Assembly (NCBI GenBank): GCA_041391665.1
Contig: JAWKNO010000002.1
Span: 744,001-808,000 of the forward strand
DNA length: 64,000 bases
Reading direction: 5' to 3'
DNA from: Bacteroidia bacterium
Lineage (GTDB): Bacteria; Bacteroidota; Bacteroidia; J057
The position numbers and the translations under genes are program-made. Positions 25,428 to 33,890 of the stretch are shown here, piece by piece. The notes beneath the pieces are model-generated. The model worked only from the letters and a program-made list of their open reading frames with translations. It searched no databases and had not been told where the DNA came from. How positions within the stretch are numbered: position 1 is the first letter of the stretch; every line of letters starts with the position of its first letter.

Positions 25428-25464
25428 CTGCAGCTATGAATCTACCTAATATTTCTTTAGCCAT

Positions 25465-25902
25465 TTAATTTTCCCTTCCCGGAATTGTGGCTTGTGTCCG
25501 GGAATCCCTCGTAAGGCAGGTAAGCTGTACCGGTATTGCTCTGCCACACCGGTTTGGACTGTTTTGAAGCTGTATAAAACTGACTTTTACCAATACCGGA
25601 TTTTCTACCTCTCCACTAAAATAATCCTCAATATTTACCGGGTTGATAAGGTGACCCGTCTCCAGCTCGATCAATACCCTGCATTCCCAGTCCGGAGGAG
25701 CCGGAAACATCACGCCACGCATCCGGCATGGAAATGAACGGTCTGCCTGGGTGTTCATATCCCCTGTTTCTGCGTCCGCTCCCGGAATGAACATCTCCGA
25801 TGATTTTAATTCTCCATCGGGCAGGATCAGCTCTTCCTGCAATGGATTACAGGAAATGATAAACAGAAGCAATAAAAGAATTGATGAATAGAATGTTTTC
25901 AT
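25465..25902 (-). CDS. small lipoprotein of unknown function
   Basis: A 145-residue protein with a lipoprotein signal (MKTFYSSILLLLLFIISC, Cys18). The mature part has four further Cys (PCRMRG, WECRV, NRCGRA, LTCLT), which could form two disulfides. No family is recognised. A possible minus-strand -7 box, TATTTTTG, lies at 25952-25959, about 50 nt upstream. It stands alone with its own terminator. Confidence 0.6.
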   Translation of the reverse strand: MKTFYSSILLLLLFIISCNPLQEELILPDGELKSSEMFIPGADAETGDMNTQADRSFPCRMRGVMFPAPPDWECRVLIELETGHLINPVNIEDYFSGEVENPVLVKVSFIQLQNSPNRCGRAIPVQLTCLTRDSRTQATIPGREN

Positions 25903-26043
25903 ATATTGTTTGGTAATTTTGACAGGTTAAATATGTCCATTATGATATTTTCAAAAATACTATTCTGGGAAATAATATAAAATTGTATTTTACGAAAATT
26001 CAAACATAATGCATTTTTACAGAAATTTCTTCACATTCCCGCT

Positions 26044-26352
26044 ATGAAAAATACTACTACTCACTCACGTCGAAAATTTCTCAGAAATATGGCTGGTACA
26101 GCCCTGGTCGCTTACGGCCACCTGAAAACCCGGGTGATCGAGCCCGCAAGAATGGAGTATAAAACGCCCGAAGGATATAGTGAACACCTCGATCATTTTA
26201 CCAATTTCTTTTACGCTATTCGTACCGGCGGTTCGGTTGTAGAAGATGCCAGCTTTGGGCTTCGGGCCGCAGGGCCTTCACTGGCGGCCAATATGAGCTA
26301 TTTTGAAAGGAAACCGATTTTGTGGGATCCTGAAAAAATGGTAGTGAAATAA
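26044..26352 (+). pseudogene. Gfo/Idh/MocA-family oxidoreductase remnant with large internal deletion
   Basis: The 102-codon frame joins a Tat-like secretion signal (THSRRKFLRNMAGTALVAYG, residues 6-25) to what looks like the extreme C-terminus of a secreted Gfo/Idh/MocA oxidoreductase: GYSEHLDHFTNFFYAIRTG, VVEDASFGLRAAGPSLAANM and the usual ending WDPEKM. Full proteins of this type have about 430-450 residues, so the NAD-binding Rossmann domain and most of the substrate domain are missing while the frame is kept. The missing part is not present upstream (25903-26043). I infer an in-frame deletion, leaving a fragment that cannot act as a dehydrogenase. It ends 12 nt before the SusC gene, so it may persist as a leader ORF. 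Confidence 0.7.
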
Positions 26353-26364
26353 AGATATTCGTTT

Positions 26365-29300
26365 ATGAAACAATTACTACTAACCCATTTATTTCTTTTC
26401 GTATTTACTGCGATTTCTTACGGCCAATTTTCTGTTTCCGGCAAAGTAGTGGATGAAGAAGGTAATCCATTGGTAGGCGCCAGTGTGTTAGCTAATGCCG
26501 ACCGGGTTGCCGTTTTTGCGGATGAAAATGGCGCGTTTAATATCGATATCAGAGATGAGCGGCTGGATTCTCTGGAACTGTTTTTTTCCTATTACTCTTA
26601 TAACTCAGAAAGTGTAGTGGTAAAAAATGGTCAGAAAAATATCCTGATTACCCTCAAGCTGAAAGAAAAAAAACTCGATGCAGTCGTCATTACAGCCCTT
26701 GGCGTCAAGCGCCAGGAAAAGGAAATTGGCTATTCTACCACCAAAATTGACGGTGATGCCATTGCCCTTTCCAATGCGCCCAACCTGGTAAATGCACTTT
26801 CGGGAAAAGCCGCAGGTGTTCAGATTTCCACACCTAATGGTGTCGACGGCGGTACAACCCGGATCACCATCCGGGGAAATAATAATATCAATGCCAGCAA
26901 TCAGCCTTTAATTGTGGTAGATGGGGTTCCTTTGGAGAATGCGCCCGGACTTGAAAATATCGGTCGGGGTGTTGACTGGGGTTCTGCCATCAATAATATC
27001 AATCCCGACGATATTCAGGATATTAATATCCTCAAAGGTCCGACTGCCGCTGCTTTATATGGCGCAAGGGGGGCAAATGGGGTAGTATTGATTACCACTA
27101 AAAGAGGGGCAAAACAAAAAGGAATCGGTATTCAATACACGGTCAACTATAAGATGATTCAGCCCTATCGCTATCGGGATGTGCAAAATGTCTATGGAGC
27201 CGGCGGGCCGATTGGCCTCACTGAACCGGAGCTTTTCAAAAATTCCGCTGGCGAATTTATGTATCCTGCTTCGGTACATACCAATGACGGGCCTTTTGGA
27301 AAATCCACTACCGAACTATTTGGTTTCTATTCAACAGGAGCTTCCTGGGGACCTGAAATGCTTGGGCAGATGGTGAGGTGGTGGGACGGCGAGATGCGGG
27401 ACTATTCACCTCAGCCCGACAATTTATCGCTCTATTTTCAAAACGGCCATACAACGACTCAAAACGTATCTTTTTCCGGCGGCGGCGAAATGGGATCTGT
27501 GCGTTTTTCTTTTTCAAATGCCAGCCATTCTGCCGTAATCCCCAATAGCAATTACGATCAGATTACCGCCAATATCGGCGCGAAGCTCAATATTTCGTCC
27601 AAAGTAACAGCTGATTTGAGCCTTTCCTACATCAACTACGAAAGACTTAACAGCCCGACGCTGGGCGATGATAATAATAAGTCATTTGGCAAGGGCATTC
27701 TCTATAGCTGGCCGCGCTCTTACAAAGGTTTGGAAAAGGAAATGAATATTCTCCCCAACGGCACCCGCAACAATTACAACGGCCAATATCCTTTTACCTT
27801 TACGCCGCCGCATCTTTGGTGGAATACCTACCACCAAAACACCACATTGACCCGAAATAAAGTCATTGGCGCACTGGCCCTGAATTATGAGATTACCGAT
27901 TGGCTGACTGCTATGGCTCGAATCGGACTGGATTTTAACCTCGACCAGTTTGAAACCCGCAATGATCCGATTGATGCGCTGGGGATTCTGGAAGGGTATT
28001 ACAGTAATGAATTGACGAGAAATCAGGTCAATAATAATGAATTCCTGATCACAGCTCAAAAGGAAAAAATCCTTGGTTCTGATCTGGATATTCGCTTTTC
28101 AGTCGGAGGCACGCAGTGGCAACGGAGACTTTACGGAATAAAAGGCCAAAGCGGGACCTGGGTAAATCCCTGGTTGTTTAACTTCAATAATTATCAGGAT
28201 CCGCTTTCTGTTCCGATACCTTCGGAGGTCCGTTATGACAAAAATATCAATTCCCTCTATGCGTTCCTGAACCTGGGTTTTAAAGATTATCTTTTTGTCG
28301 AATTAACCGGGCGGAATGACTGGTCTTCGGCCCTGCCGGTGGAAAATAATTCTTATTTCTATCCTTCCGTTTCGGGAAGTTTTATCGCCTCGGAGGCGTT
28401 TAATTTTTCCAATTATTTCCTCAATTACTTGAAAATCAGGGGTGCATACGCCCAAACCGCTTCGGACACAGATCCTTTTCAGGTAGATTTTGTCTATTCT
28501 ACCGGAACCTTTGGAAATGCGCAGACGGCAGCTTTGCCAACAACTATTCCCCCGATTGCGCTTCGCCCGCAGCAAGCCAATTCTTACGAGCTGGGGACTT
28601 CCATGGGTTTTTGGGAGGATAAATTCAGTCTGGACTTTACCTACTACTATATTCAGTCTTTTGACCAGATTCTCGACGCGCCTTTGCCCGCTTCTTCCGG
28701 TGCCAATCAGATTAAAATTAATACCGGAAAGCTGGAAAACAGAGGAATCGAGGCTGCTGTAACAGCGACGATTTTTAAAACGCAGAATAGTTTTTGGCGA
28801 ACATCCCTGAATATCGCCCGCAACCGAAATTATGTCGTGAGCCTGGGCGACGGAGCTGAAATCCTTGAACTGGCCAATATCTGGGATTTAAATGGCCCGG
28901 CAATCGCTGTGAGGGCAGGGGAAGAGTACGGAACCATTATCGGCTACGATTATGTCTATCATGAAAATGGAAAGCCGATTCTCAATGAAGAAGGGACGCA
29001 TTATTTGATTTCCAATAACCGTGTCCCGATTGGCAATGCATCGCCTGATTTTATCGGCGGCTGGCAAAACCAGATCAGGCTGGGTGATTTTACCTTGCAG
29101 ACTTTGGTTGACTTCAAATGGGGCGGAGATATTTATGCAGGTTCTTATGTGATTGGTTTACAAACGGGACAAAGCCCTGAGACGCTGATAGAAAGACAGG
29201 GCGGCGGGCTTCCCTATACAGATCCCAGTGGTGAAACGCGCAATATCGGCGTCATTTTGGACGGTGTGTATGCCGATGGTACCCCCAATGATAAAGTGGT

Positions 29301-29622
29301 TCATTATTATTTTAAATACATCCCCAATGCAGGAGGATGGGGGCATTTCCTCTCCAAACCAGGAATCATGGAAAATACCTGGGTGAAAATGCGGGAATTG
29401 TCTTTGTCCTATTCCGTTCCGACTACCTTTCTGCAAAAGACAAAAGTTTTCCAGGGATTGAATATCTCGGTGGTAGGGCGTGATTTATTTTATCTCTATA
29501 CCACCCTTCCTGATCGCATTAACCCGGAAGGAATAAATGGATCGGGCAATGCCCAGGGGCTTGAATGGGCTTCCTATCCAGGGATGCGGTCGGTGAGTTT
29601 TCGGGTGCAGGCTAATTTTTGA
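26365..29622 (+). CDS. SusC/RagA-type TonB-dependent outer-membrane transporter
   Basis: A 1085-residue protein: signal peptide (to about SYGQF, residue 22), a carboxypeptidase-regulatory-like domain (FSVSGKVVDEEGNPLVGASV, about 22-105), the SusC linker LDAVVITALGVKRQEK, a TonB plug (about 125-235, with VVDGVPLEN and LKGPTAAALYGARGANGVVLITT), then a 22-strand barrel ending VSFRVQANF. It imports ligands too large for porins, working with the SusD lipoprotein encoded 34 nt downstream. The linked PNGase F-like gene suggests glycan or glycopeptide cargo. The start is 12 nt after the oxidoreductase remnant. Confidence 0.95.
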   Translation: MKQLLLTHLFLFVFTAISYGQFSVSGKVVDEEGNPLVGASVLANADRVAVFADENGAFNIDIRDERLDSLELFFSYYSYNSESVVVKNGQKNILITLKLKEKKLDAVVITALGVKRQEKEIGYSTTKIDGDAIALSNAPNLVNALSGKAAGVQISTPNGVDGGTTRITIRGNNNINASNQPLIVVDGVPLENAPGLENIGRGVDWGSAINNINPDDIQDINILKGPTAAALYGARGANGVVLITTKRGAKQKGIGIQYTVNYKMIQPYRYRDVQNVYGAGGPIGLTEPELFKNSAGEFMYPASVHTNDGPFGKSTTELFGFYSTGASWGPEMLGQMVRWWDGEMRDYSPQPDNLSLYFQNGHTTTQNVSFSGGGEMGSVRFSFSNASHSAVIPNSNYDQITANIGAKLNISSKVTADLSLSYINYERLNSPTLGDDNNKSFGKGILYSWPRSYKGLEKEMNILPNGTRNNYNGQYPFTFTPPHLWWNTYHQNTTLTRNKVIGALALNYEITDWLTAMARIGLDFNLDQFETRNDPIDALGILEGYYSNELTRNQVNNNEFLITAQKEKILGSDLDIRFSVGGTQWQRRLYGIKGQSGTWVNPWLFNFNNYQDPLSVPIPSEVRYDKNINSLYAFLNLGFKDYLFVELTGRNDWSSALPVENNSYFYPSVSGSFIASEAFNFSNYFLNYLKIRGAYAQTASDTDPFQVDFVYSTGTFGNAQTAALPTTIPPIALRPQQANSYELGTSMGFWEDKFSLDFTYYYIQSFDQILDAPLPASSGANQIKINTGKLENRGIEAAVTATIFKTQNSFWRTSLNIARNRNYVVSLGDGAEILELANIWDLNGPAIAVRAGEEYGTIIGYDYVYHENGKPILNEEGTHYLISNNRVPIGNASPDFIGGWQNQIRLGDFTLQTLVDFKWGGDIYAGSYVIGLQTGQSPETLIERQGGGLPYTDPSGETRNIGVILDGVYADGTPNDKVVHYYFKYIPNAGGWGHFLSKPGIMENTWVKMRELSLSYSVPTTFLQKTKVFQGLNISVVGRDLFYLYTTLPDRINPEGINGSGNAQGLEWASYPGMRSVSFRVQANF

Positions 29623-29656
29623 TTTTTGATTTCCCTGCTTTATTCAATGTAAACAA

Positions 29657-31252
29657 ATGAGAAAAAACAATATATATCCATTCTTTATAGCTTGTTGGCT
29701 CGTTTTATTGACCTCCTGCGACGCAGGTTTTGAAGATATCAATAAAAATCCTTTTTCTCCAACTACGACCGACATAGGCCCCTTGTTCAATACTGTAGTC
29801 AGTTCCTTGCAACTGGGGTGGAATGAGCAGTTTTACATGCATAATGAAAAGCTCTATCAGGTTACACAACAAGCGGCCTTGACTGCGGAGACTTTTCAAA
29901 ACATCAATATCGGAACCGAAGAAGCCTGGTCGCAATATTATAGCGCGCTGGCACATATTCGGGAGATTGAACGGCGAATGGAAGACTATTCGGGCGATCC
30001 GGAAGCGTTGAATAATGTGAAAGCACAGCTAAAAATCATCACGGCTTACAAGACCTTCCGCATGACTGATCTCTTTGGCGATATGCCCTTTTTTGAAGCA
30101 GGAAAGGCATTTGAAAGTGTTGATTTTTCCCGTCCGGCTTTTGACAGTCAGGAGGAAATTTATAAGTTTCTGTTAGAAGAGTTAAAATGGTCAGTAGAAA
30201 ATATCAATCTGGAAGCTAATCCTGTAACAGCTACGGGTGAAGCCTATCTGTCTTTAGGTTCTTTTGATACATTTTTTAGAGGATCCCTTCATGAGTGGGT
30301 GAAATTTGCCAATTCACTCCGGCTTCGGCATGCTTTAAGAATGGCAGATAAAGATCCCGCTTTTGCGTTTCCCGTTATCGCAGAAATTATCGAAGGCAAA
30401 CTGGATCTGATAGATGACGGTCAGGACGTTTTGATGAAACCCGCGGATCAAAACTGGCTGAATCTTAGTGTAAACTGGTCTTTTCGCGAGCACAAAAAAC
30501 TCCGGATGGGAACGACGGTCTGGAATTGGCTTTCTACCTCTGATGACTCGACGGGCAGTGGTATTTTTGACCCGCGTACGAAGATATTTTTCGACACCAA
30601 TAATGACGGAAAATGGAAGCCTTTCCCCCAAATCCCTGATCCGACCACTCCACAGTCCGGCGGAATTCCTTACCAGCAACACCGGGATGTCAGCTATGAT
30701 TTTAAAGGGCAGGGAAATATTTATTCGGCGTTTAACTATTATCTGATCAGAGATGAAAAGGACGTACCCCAGATCATTTTAACGGCGGCAGAGGTGCATT
30801 TCATCAAAGCAGAAATTTACCTCCGGGGACTTGGCGTAGCGCAAAATACACCTTTGGCAGAATCTGAATATACCTCCGGCGTAGCAGCTTCGATGAAGTT
30901 CTGGCAGGATGTGATGGTAAACTCCGCTATATGGGTCAACAAACCGCCTGTTTTGTCTTCCGGAGAATTGTTTTCCCGCGTCAACCATAATCGCATCAGT
31001 ATATTTAATCCGGCCAATGATAAACTGCAGCTGATTTACGCCCAACGCTGGCTGGACAGTTTTCGACAGCCCTGGGAAGCATTTTCCCTGTTAAGAAGAA
31101 CCAATGCCACACCCCGTGAAGGCAATGCCAATCAATTTATGCGATTCAAATATCCGCCTTCTGAAGCCGAGAAAAACCCGCAAAACTGGGCAACCCAGGC
31201 CGCGAAGATGGGGGGCGATGAGCATTCCACCAAAGTGTGGTGGATGCCGTAG
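29657..31252 (+). CDS. SusD/RagB-type substrate-binding lipoprotein
   Basis: A 531-residue lipoprotein (lipobox LTSC, Cys21) with the SusD-like sequence CDAGFEDINKNPFSPTT after the lipid site and TPR-like helices. Recognisable blocks are AYKTFRMTDLFGDMPFFEAGK, WVKFANSLRLRHALRM and ILTAAEVHFIKAEIYLRG, and the final AAKMGGDEHSTKVWWMP. It caps the preceding SusC transporter. The SusD-like_2 subgroup seems the best fit. The stop is 6 nt before a heptanucleotide repeat. Confidence 0.93.
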   Translation: MRKNNIYPFFIACWLVLLTSCDAGFEDINKNPFSPTTTDIGPLFNTVVSSLQLGWNEQFYMHNEKLYQVTQQAALTAETFQNINIGTEEAWSQYYSALAHIREIERRMEDYSGDPEALNNVKAQLKIITAYKTFRMTDLFGDMPFFEAGKAFESVDFSRPAFDSQEEIYKFLLEELKWSVENINLEANPVTATGEAYLSLGSFDTFFRGSLHEWVKFANSLRLRHALRMADKDPAFAFPVIAEIIEGKLDLIDDGQDVLMKPADQNWLNLSVNWSFREHKKLRMGTTVWNWLSTSDDSTGSGIFDPRTKIFFDTNNDGKWKPFPQIPDPTTPQSGGIPYQQHRDVSYDFKGQGNIYSAFNYYLIRDEKDVPQIILTAAEVHFIKAEIYLRGLGVAQNTPLAESEYTSGVAASMKFWQDVMVNSAIWVNKPPVLSSGELFSRVNHNRISIFNPANDKLQLIYAQRWLDSFRQPWEAFSLLRRTNATPREGNANQFMRFKYPPSEAEKNPQNWATQAAKMGGDEHSTKVWWMP

Positions 31253-31258
31253 TAAGAA

Positions 31259-31356
31259 AGCCACCAGCCAAAAGCCAACAGCCAAAAGCCAACAGCCAAC
31301 AGCCAAAAGCCAACAGCCAAAAGCCAACAGCCAACAGCCAAAAGCCAAAAGCCAAC
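31259..31356. repeat. 14 tandem copies of heptanucleotide AGCCAA(A/C)
   Basis: Fourteen 7-nt units run without interruption between the SusD and PNGase-like genes. The first unit is degenerate (AGCCACC). In the other thirteen only the seventh base varies, in the order A,C,A,C,C,A,C,A,C,C,A,A,C. Units 2-6 and 7-11 are identical, so a 35-bp block (31266-31300 and 31301-31335) is itself duplicated. The number is not a multiple of three in length, and the repeat lies outside coding sequence. It may vary in copy number by slippage. Confidence 0.95.
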
Positions 31357-31387
31357 ATTCAACCTTACATACCAAAACCTATCCAAT

Positions 31388-33886
31388 ATGAAACAAACAA
31401 TTATACTATTCAGTCTATGGACCTTGTTTATCGCTCAGGGCTATGCTCAAAGCAATCAATACCTCCATTTTGATCGTACGGATGACTATGTCCGGCTGGA
31501 CAATGGCTCTCAATATATCGCTAATAAATCTGCCTTTACGATGGCGGGTTGGTTTTATACCGATCAATTGGCGTATGGTCAAGGTATGCTGGGATTTCGG
31601 GGAACGGGGGAAGGTTTCTATTTTATTCAGCTCAACAACGGAACCCTGGAATGCCGGTTACAAACATCTACCGGACTACACGAAGTGGTCGGTCCCAATT
31701 TTACCATTCTTCCCGGCCAGTGGCAACATGTGGCATGGGTATATAATGGCTCTTCAGTAACGCTTTTTATTGATGGCGTGAATAAAGGAAGCAAAAGTGC
31801 ATCAGGGCAAATTACGATGACGAATATCCCCTTTACGATTGGCAGAAGTATTCTGACTAACCTGAATTTTTACTTTGGGGGAAGGGTAGACGAGGTTACG
31901 GTTTGGGATAAAGCCTTGTCCGCAACAGAGATTCTGGCAATGATGGCTACAGAGCCTACGGGAACCGAACCCAACCTCCAGCTATATTACAAATTTAACC
32001 AGGGGCAGCCTTGTGGTGATAATACAGCCATTACCAAATTGATTTCAGAAACAGGTACCGGAGACCGGGATGCAGATTTGATTGGTTTTGCCTTAAATGG
32101 CTGTACTTCCAACTTCGCGGGTACTTTGCAGCTTGGTTTTCAGACCATTTCTTTTGCCAATCTGTCCAATAAATTGATTTCAGACCAGCCATTTAAACTT
32201 GATGCCACCGCAAGTTCGGGGCTGCCTGTTGCGTTTCAGATTGTCTCTGGCCCGGCAACATTGAATGGGGATACTTTAATTTTGGATGGAACCGCCGGGC
32301 AGGTGGTGGTAACCGCTTCCCAGTCAGGAGATACTACTTATAGTCCGGCAACGGATGTTACGCAGTCTTTTATGGTGATTGACCCAATGGCAACCGTTCC
32401 CAATATTGACCTGAGAAACCCACTGCCCGGAAATGTGTATGTACCCGAACTAAAGCCCATTCAGCTTGCTGCGATTGCAGATATTGATTTCCCTGAATTG
32501 CTTCAGGTTTCCAGCCTGGAATTTGAAATCGATGGAACTACGGTCCCCGCCAAAGACTGGGGAAATAAACATTACACTGCCTGGTGGACACCTCCGGCAC
32601 ATAGCCTTTACAACCTTACGGTGAGGGCGTTTAATAATTTTGGTGCAGTGGCAACGTATACAGTACCCATTATTATTTCACCCAATACCAATACCCAGAC
32701 GATCAATGCTTTTTCCAATATCTGGATAAACAGCACGATCTTTAATCAGGAAGTAGAAGCTTCTTTACCTTCATTTCTGGGCGCTTATGACAGTATTTCC
32801 GCTCAGCTTCAGGTTTCCTGTCCTCCCGGAGGTTGTGGTGAATGGGACCGCGTAGCGCAAATTGAAGTAAAAACGCATGAGGGCGTCTGGTTTGAATTGA
32901 TCCGGTATATTACGCCGTATGGAACTGCCTGTAGTCATGACCTGGATGTTACGGATTTTATGTCAGCTTTACAGGGAAAGGTTACTTTTCGCGTAAACTG
33001 TGAGACTTTTGACAATGGCTATAAATATCAGTTGAACCTCTTCTATCATGCAGGGACGCCAATGTATGCGTATTCTAAAATCAGCCCTGTATGGCACCAA
33101 ACCTTTGACTTTGGCAATCCTGCCAACTTACAGCCGGTTCCCTCCCAGACGATTAAGTTTCCGCAGAATACCCTGGCCTCCAGATTTAAGCTTATTGCTA
33201 CCGGACATGGATGGGGCGATAACAATACCTCAAATGCCGCTGAATTTTTTGAAACTACCCACCAGCTCCGGATTAACAATAATCCCGCTTTTGCCCATTA
33301 TAACTGGTTGACCTGCAACCCTAATCCCGACGGCTGTCAGCCTCAAAATGGAACATGGTACTTCAACCGGGCGGGTTTTTGCCCTGGGGCAATCTCTCCG
33401 TGGAATGACTTTAACCTGAGCAACTACATCCCCCTGGAGGAGATTTCGCTGGATTATATTTTTGATCAAAACTATCAGGATTTTTGCCATGCCAATAACC
33501 CCAACTGCGTGAGCGGGGTTACCTGTCCCAATTGCAATGACGGGTTTAACCCGCATCTGATTGTGGCCTCCAGTATGATCCATTTTTCCGATGCACCCAT
33601 GGACTCTCTCAATACATCTATTGAAGAGTTGGTGGCAAAGGCCAGTTTCAGGGTTTATCCTAATCCGTCTTCCGGGCAGGTAGAGGTAGAACTGACCGAA
33701 AAACTTACAAAAGTAAATCTTTCGATCGTAAATTCTCTGGGTATGCAAGTAAAGCGAATCGAGAATGTGCAGTTTCAAAACCAGCATGTGTCCCTGGATC
33801 TGAGTGATTTATCCGCAGGGATGTATATCGTGATTTTGGATAATCAGCAGGCTCGCTCATCGCGAATCCTATACCTGACCCGGTAA
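31388..33886 (+). CDS. secreted LamG-PNGase F-like protein with T9SS type A sorting domain
   Basis: An 832-residue protein. After a signal peptide (to GYAQS, residue 21) comes a LamG/concanavalin-like domain (about 22-205; YLHFDRTDDYVRL, WQHVAWVYNGSSVTLFIDG), Ig-like segments (about 245-445), and a region like peptide-N-glycosidase F (about 445-735). The latter contains CPPGGCGEWDRVAQI (478-492), FRVNCETFDNG and ATGHGWGDNN...NAAEFFETTHQL. D487, E539 and E619 sit where PNGase F has its catalytic Asp60, Glu118 and Glu206, with similar spacing. The last 80 residues are a T9SS type A sorting domain (FRVYPNPSSG). It likely cleaves N-glycans from glycoproteins at the cell surface. Linked to the SusCD pair upstream. 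The PNGase match is from memory. Confidence 0.78.
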   Translation: MKQTIILFSLWTLFIAQGYAQSNQYLHFDRTDDYVRLDNGSQYIANKSAFTMAGWFYTDQLAYGQGMLGFRGTGEGFYFIQLNNGTLECRLQTSTGLHEVVGPNFTILPGQWQHVAWVYNGSSVTLFIDGVNKGSKSASGQITMTNIPFTIGRSILTNLNFYFGGRVDEVTVWDKALSATEILAMMATEPTGTEPNLQLYYKFNQGQPCGDNTAITKLISETGTGDRDADLIGFALNGCTSNFAGTLQLGFQTISFANLSNKLISDQPFKLDATASSGLPVAFQIVSGPATLNGDTLILDGTAGQVVVTASQSGDTTYSPATDVTQSFMVIDPMATVPNIDLRNPLPGNVYVPELKPIQLAAIADIDFPELLQVSSLEFEIDGTTVPAKDWGNKHYTAWWTPPAHSLYNLTVRAFNNFGAVATYTVPIIISPNTNTQTINAFSNIWINSTIFNQEVEASLPSFLGAYDSISAQLQVSCPPGGCGEWDRVAQIEVKTHEGVWFELIRYITPYGTACSHDLDVTDFMSALQGKVTFRVNCETFDNGYKYQLNLFYHAGTPMYAYSKISPVWHQTFDFGNPANLQPVPSQTIKFPQNTLASRFKLIATGHGWGDNNTSNAAEFFETTHQLRINNNPAFAHYNWLTCNPNPDGCQPQNGTWYFNRAGFCPGAISPWNDFNLSNYIPLEEISLDYIFDQNYQDFCHANNPNCVSGVTCPNCNDGFNPHLIVASSMIHFSDAPMDSLNTSIEELVAKASFRVYPNPSSGQVEVELTEKLTKVNLSIVNSLGMQVKRIENVQFQNQHVSLDLSDLSAGMYIVILDNQQARSSRILYLTR

Positions 33887-33890
33887 TTTT

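Noticed and set aside
31259..31356. Possible CRISPR array
   Set aside because: The units are 7 nt long, contiguous and lack spacers; it is a simple tandem repeat.
31091..31391. Several overlapping open frames rich in repeated WLLAFG or AKSQQP peptides across the heptamer repeat
   Set aside because: They are forced by a 7-nt tandem repeat, which stays open in many frames. They have no start context or domains and overlap the SusD gene end.
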